Position numbers and translations under genes: made by a program
Shown: positions 62,584 through 64,000 of the stretch, piece after piece
Numbering within the stretch: position 1 is the stretch's first letter
Layout: each line of letters opens with the position of its first letter
NCBI RefSeq assembly: GCF_902859745.1
Contig: NZ_CADIJW010000002.1
Span: forward strand, 62,001-126,000
Direction of reading: 5' to 3'
Length of the DNA: 64,000 nt
Origin: Achromobacter dolens
Lineage (GTDB): Bacteria; Pseudomonadota; Gammaproteobacteria; Burkholderiales; Burkholderiaceae_B
Notes under the pieces: model-generated
Database searches by the model: none
The model's input: only the letters and a program-made list of their open reading frames with translations
What the model was told of the DNA's origin: nothing

Positions 62584-63459
62584 ATGAGAAACCTGCCTCC
62601 CATGAATTCGCTGCGCGTCTTCGACAGCGCCGCCCGCCACCTGAACCTGTCGCTCGCCGCGCAAGAGCTCGGCGTGTCGCACAGCGCGGTCAGCCAGCAG
62701 GTCCGGCAACTCGAGACCTGGCTCGGCGGCAAGCTGTTCGAGCGGCATTCCGACGGCGTGCGGCTGACCGCGGCGGGCCAGGACCTGCAACGCGTCTGCC
62801 TGCCGGCGTTCGACATGCTCGAGCAGCGCCTGGCCGAACTGCTCGGCCGCGCCACCTCGGCGGAGGTGGTCGTCGGCGCGCCTGCCAGCCTGCTGTCCAA
62901 CTGGATCATCCCCCGGCTCGAGGATTTCGAACGCGCCCATCCCGGCGTCCAGGTACGGCTGCAGACGGCGGCCGACATCGCATTGCTGGAACGGCGCGTG
63001 GTCGATGTGCTGATCGTGGCCGACGAACACCGGTCGCCGGACATCGAGGCGGTGCCGCTGTTCCGGGAGAGCATCGGACCCGTCTGCGCCCCGGCGTTGG
63101 CCGGGCGGATCCGGCGGCCGGCCGACGTGCTGGGCTCCCCGTTGCTGCATGCCGCGGCGCGCCCCGCCGCCTGGGAGCACTGGGCGCAGGCCCACGGCGT
63201 GACGCTGGACGCGCAACAGCCCCGGCGCCAGTTCGACCAGCTCGGCCATCTGCTCGAGGCCGCGGTAGCCGGCCTGGGCATCGGCATCGCGCCGCGGGAA
63301 CTGGCGCAGGCCGACATCCGGGCCGGCCGGCTGGCCGCCCCGCTCGGGTTCCAGGATACCGGCGGCCGGTTCAGCCTGTACGCCCGCACCGACGCCCGGG
63401 AAGTCGTTGCCGACTTCAGGCGCTGGCTGAAGGCGCAGGCGCTGTCCGACGCTCCCTGA
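62584..63459 (+). CDS. LysR-family regulator, TrpI-like
   Basis: The 291-residue protein has the HTH at about 8-65 (SLRVFDSAARHLNLSLAAQELGVSHSAVSQQVRQLE) typical of the GcvA/TrpI group, then a standard effector domain. It is divergent from trpBA with two operator dyads between them, the arrangement of Pseudomonas trpI-trpBA, where TrpI activates trpBA in response to indole-3-glycerol phosphate. The same effector here is inference. The second methionine (residue 7, MNSLRVF) is an alternative start. Confidence 0.88.
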   Translation: MRNLPPMNSLRVFDSAARHLNLSLAAQELGVSHSAVSQQVRQLETWLGGKLFERHSDGVRLTAAGQDLQRVCLPAFDMLEQRLAELLGRATSAEVVVGAPASLLSNWIIPRLEDFERAHPGVQVRLQTAADIALLERRVVDVLIVADEHRSPDIEAVPLFRESIGPVCAPALAGRIRRPADVLGSPLLHAAARPAAWEHWAQAHGVTLDAQQPRRQFDQLGHLLEAAVAGLGIGIAPRELAQADIRAGRLAAPLGFQDTGGRFSLYARTDAREVVADFRRWLKAQALSDAP

Positions 63460-63582
63460 GCCGCGCCCCATAGGACGAATCTGGGATTCGCGCGCGCGGC
63501 GAGACGGCCGGCGGGGGATCGGCTTAGCATTTTTGATCGGCCCGCGGCCTCGCCGGCGGGCAATCTTGCATTGGAGAACAAC

Positions 63583-64000
63583 ATGCCCTCGATCAGAAGC
63601 CAGTCCCTGTCGCTGCGGGCTCGCACCAATCTGGGCAAATCGGAAGCCGCGCAAGGCGTGGCCATCGAGCGGCTGTCATCCGGCCAGCGCATCAATCACG
63701 CGGCGGATGACGCCGCCGGCGAAGCCATCGCCAACCACTTCACTGCGCAGATCCGCGGCCAGCGCCAGGCGGCGCGCAACGCCAACGACGGTATCTCGCT
63801 GGCGCAGACCATCGAGGGCGCGCTGGGCGAGATGGATCGCAGCCTGCATCGCATCCGCGAACTCTCGGTGCAGGCGCAGAATTCCACCAACTCGCTCAGC
63901 GACCTCGAATCCATCCAGGCCGAGATCGACCAGCAACTGGGCGAAATCGAGCGGATATCGCACCAGACCCGTTTCAACAACCTGGACGTGCTGGCGCGGG
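63583..64000 (+). CDS. Flagellin N-terminal part, cut by window end
   Basis: The first 139 residues of a flagellin are visible. The D0/D1 signatures are AIERLSSGQRINHAADDAAGEAIANHFTAQIRG, ARNANDGISLAQTIEGALGEMDRSLHRIRELSVQAQN and SIQAEIDQQLGEIERIS. Compared with typical FliC, the start is unusual (MPSIRSQSLSLRART in place of a MAxxINTNxxSLxAQ-type leader) and has extra basic residues in the D0 helix. GGAGA at 63572-63576 precedes the ATG. I see no clear sigma-28 promoter in the 120 bp before it. It may be a secondary flagellin. The C-terminal half lies outside. Confidence 0.9.
   Translation, partial: MPSIRSQSLSLRARTNLGKSEAAQGVAIERLSSGQRINHAADDAAGEAIANHFTAQIRGQRQAARNANDGISLAQTIEGALGEMDRSLHRIRELSVQAQNSTNSLSDLESIQAEIDQQLGEIERISHQTRFNNLDVLAR

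Noticed and set aside
63460-63582. Sigma-28 promoter for the flagellin
   Set aside because: No TAAA-N15-GCCGATAA-like pair is visible on the plus strand; the GATCGGC segments present do not have a partner box at the right distance.

Overview
This 64 kb window is high-GC chromosomal DNA from a betaproteobacterium of the Alcaligenaceae, most likely Achromobacter or a close Bordetella relative. The indications are two Bug-family solute-binding proteins, an FHA-type two-partner secretion (TPS) pair, a MipA/two-component pair, LysR-regulated catabolic clusters and a Bordetella-type flagellin. No tRNA, rRNA, insertion sequence, CRISPR array or prophage gene was found; strand switches and intact genes suggest ordinary chromosome with one large surface-protein locus.

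Layout. 1-2157: end of an Lnb_N/DUF4105 protein, then a TetR regulator divergent from an O-methyltransferase-like gene over a near-perfect operator palindrome. 2172-23268: the most distinctive region. A 7TM hybrid histidine kinase and an AraC-output response regulator (minus strand) face a TpsB outer-membrane transporter, a 4886-residue TpsA exoprotein and a SapC-family protein (plus strand). 23352-32225: two orphan Bug binding proteins, each beside an alpha/beta hydrolase; a DUF1415 gene; a fluoride riboswitch with crcB; an M20 peptidase; LysR regulation. 32280-35976: a QseBC/PmrAB-like two-component pair divergent from mipA across a PmrA-type box, then a LysR gene missing half of its DNA-binding domain. 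36078-42025: a chemoreceptor with a sigma-28-like promoter, and purL. 42393-45344: a complete TRAP transporter. 45531-50333: greB, a PHP phosphatase, a hydrolase, a P-loop kinase-like gene and cfa. 50457-57854: a GMC oxidoreductase, two LysR genes, an unanchored TonB-like protein, and an MFS/M20 amidohydrolase pair. 57872-64000: comEC, trpBA under a divergent TrpI-like regulator with two clear dyads, and the start of a divergent flagellin.

The proposed system is the kinase/AraC-regulator/TpsB/TpsA/SapC block. The regulators lie head-to-head with the secretion operon across a 420-bp AT-rich spacer holding a 21-bp-spaced direct repeat suitable for an AraC-type protein. TpsA is made of two unrelated repeat classes, and SapC follows it after 9 bp. 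The inference is a signal-controlled giant surface or secreted fibre with a SapC accessory. Individual family calls are strong; the idea that the five genes act together is inference from gene order.
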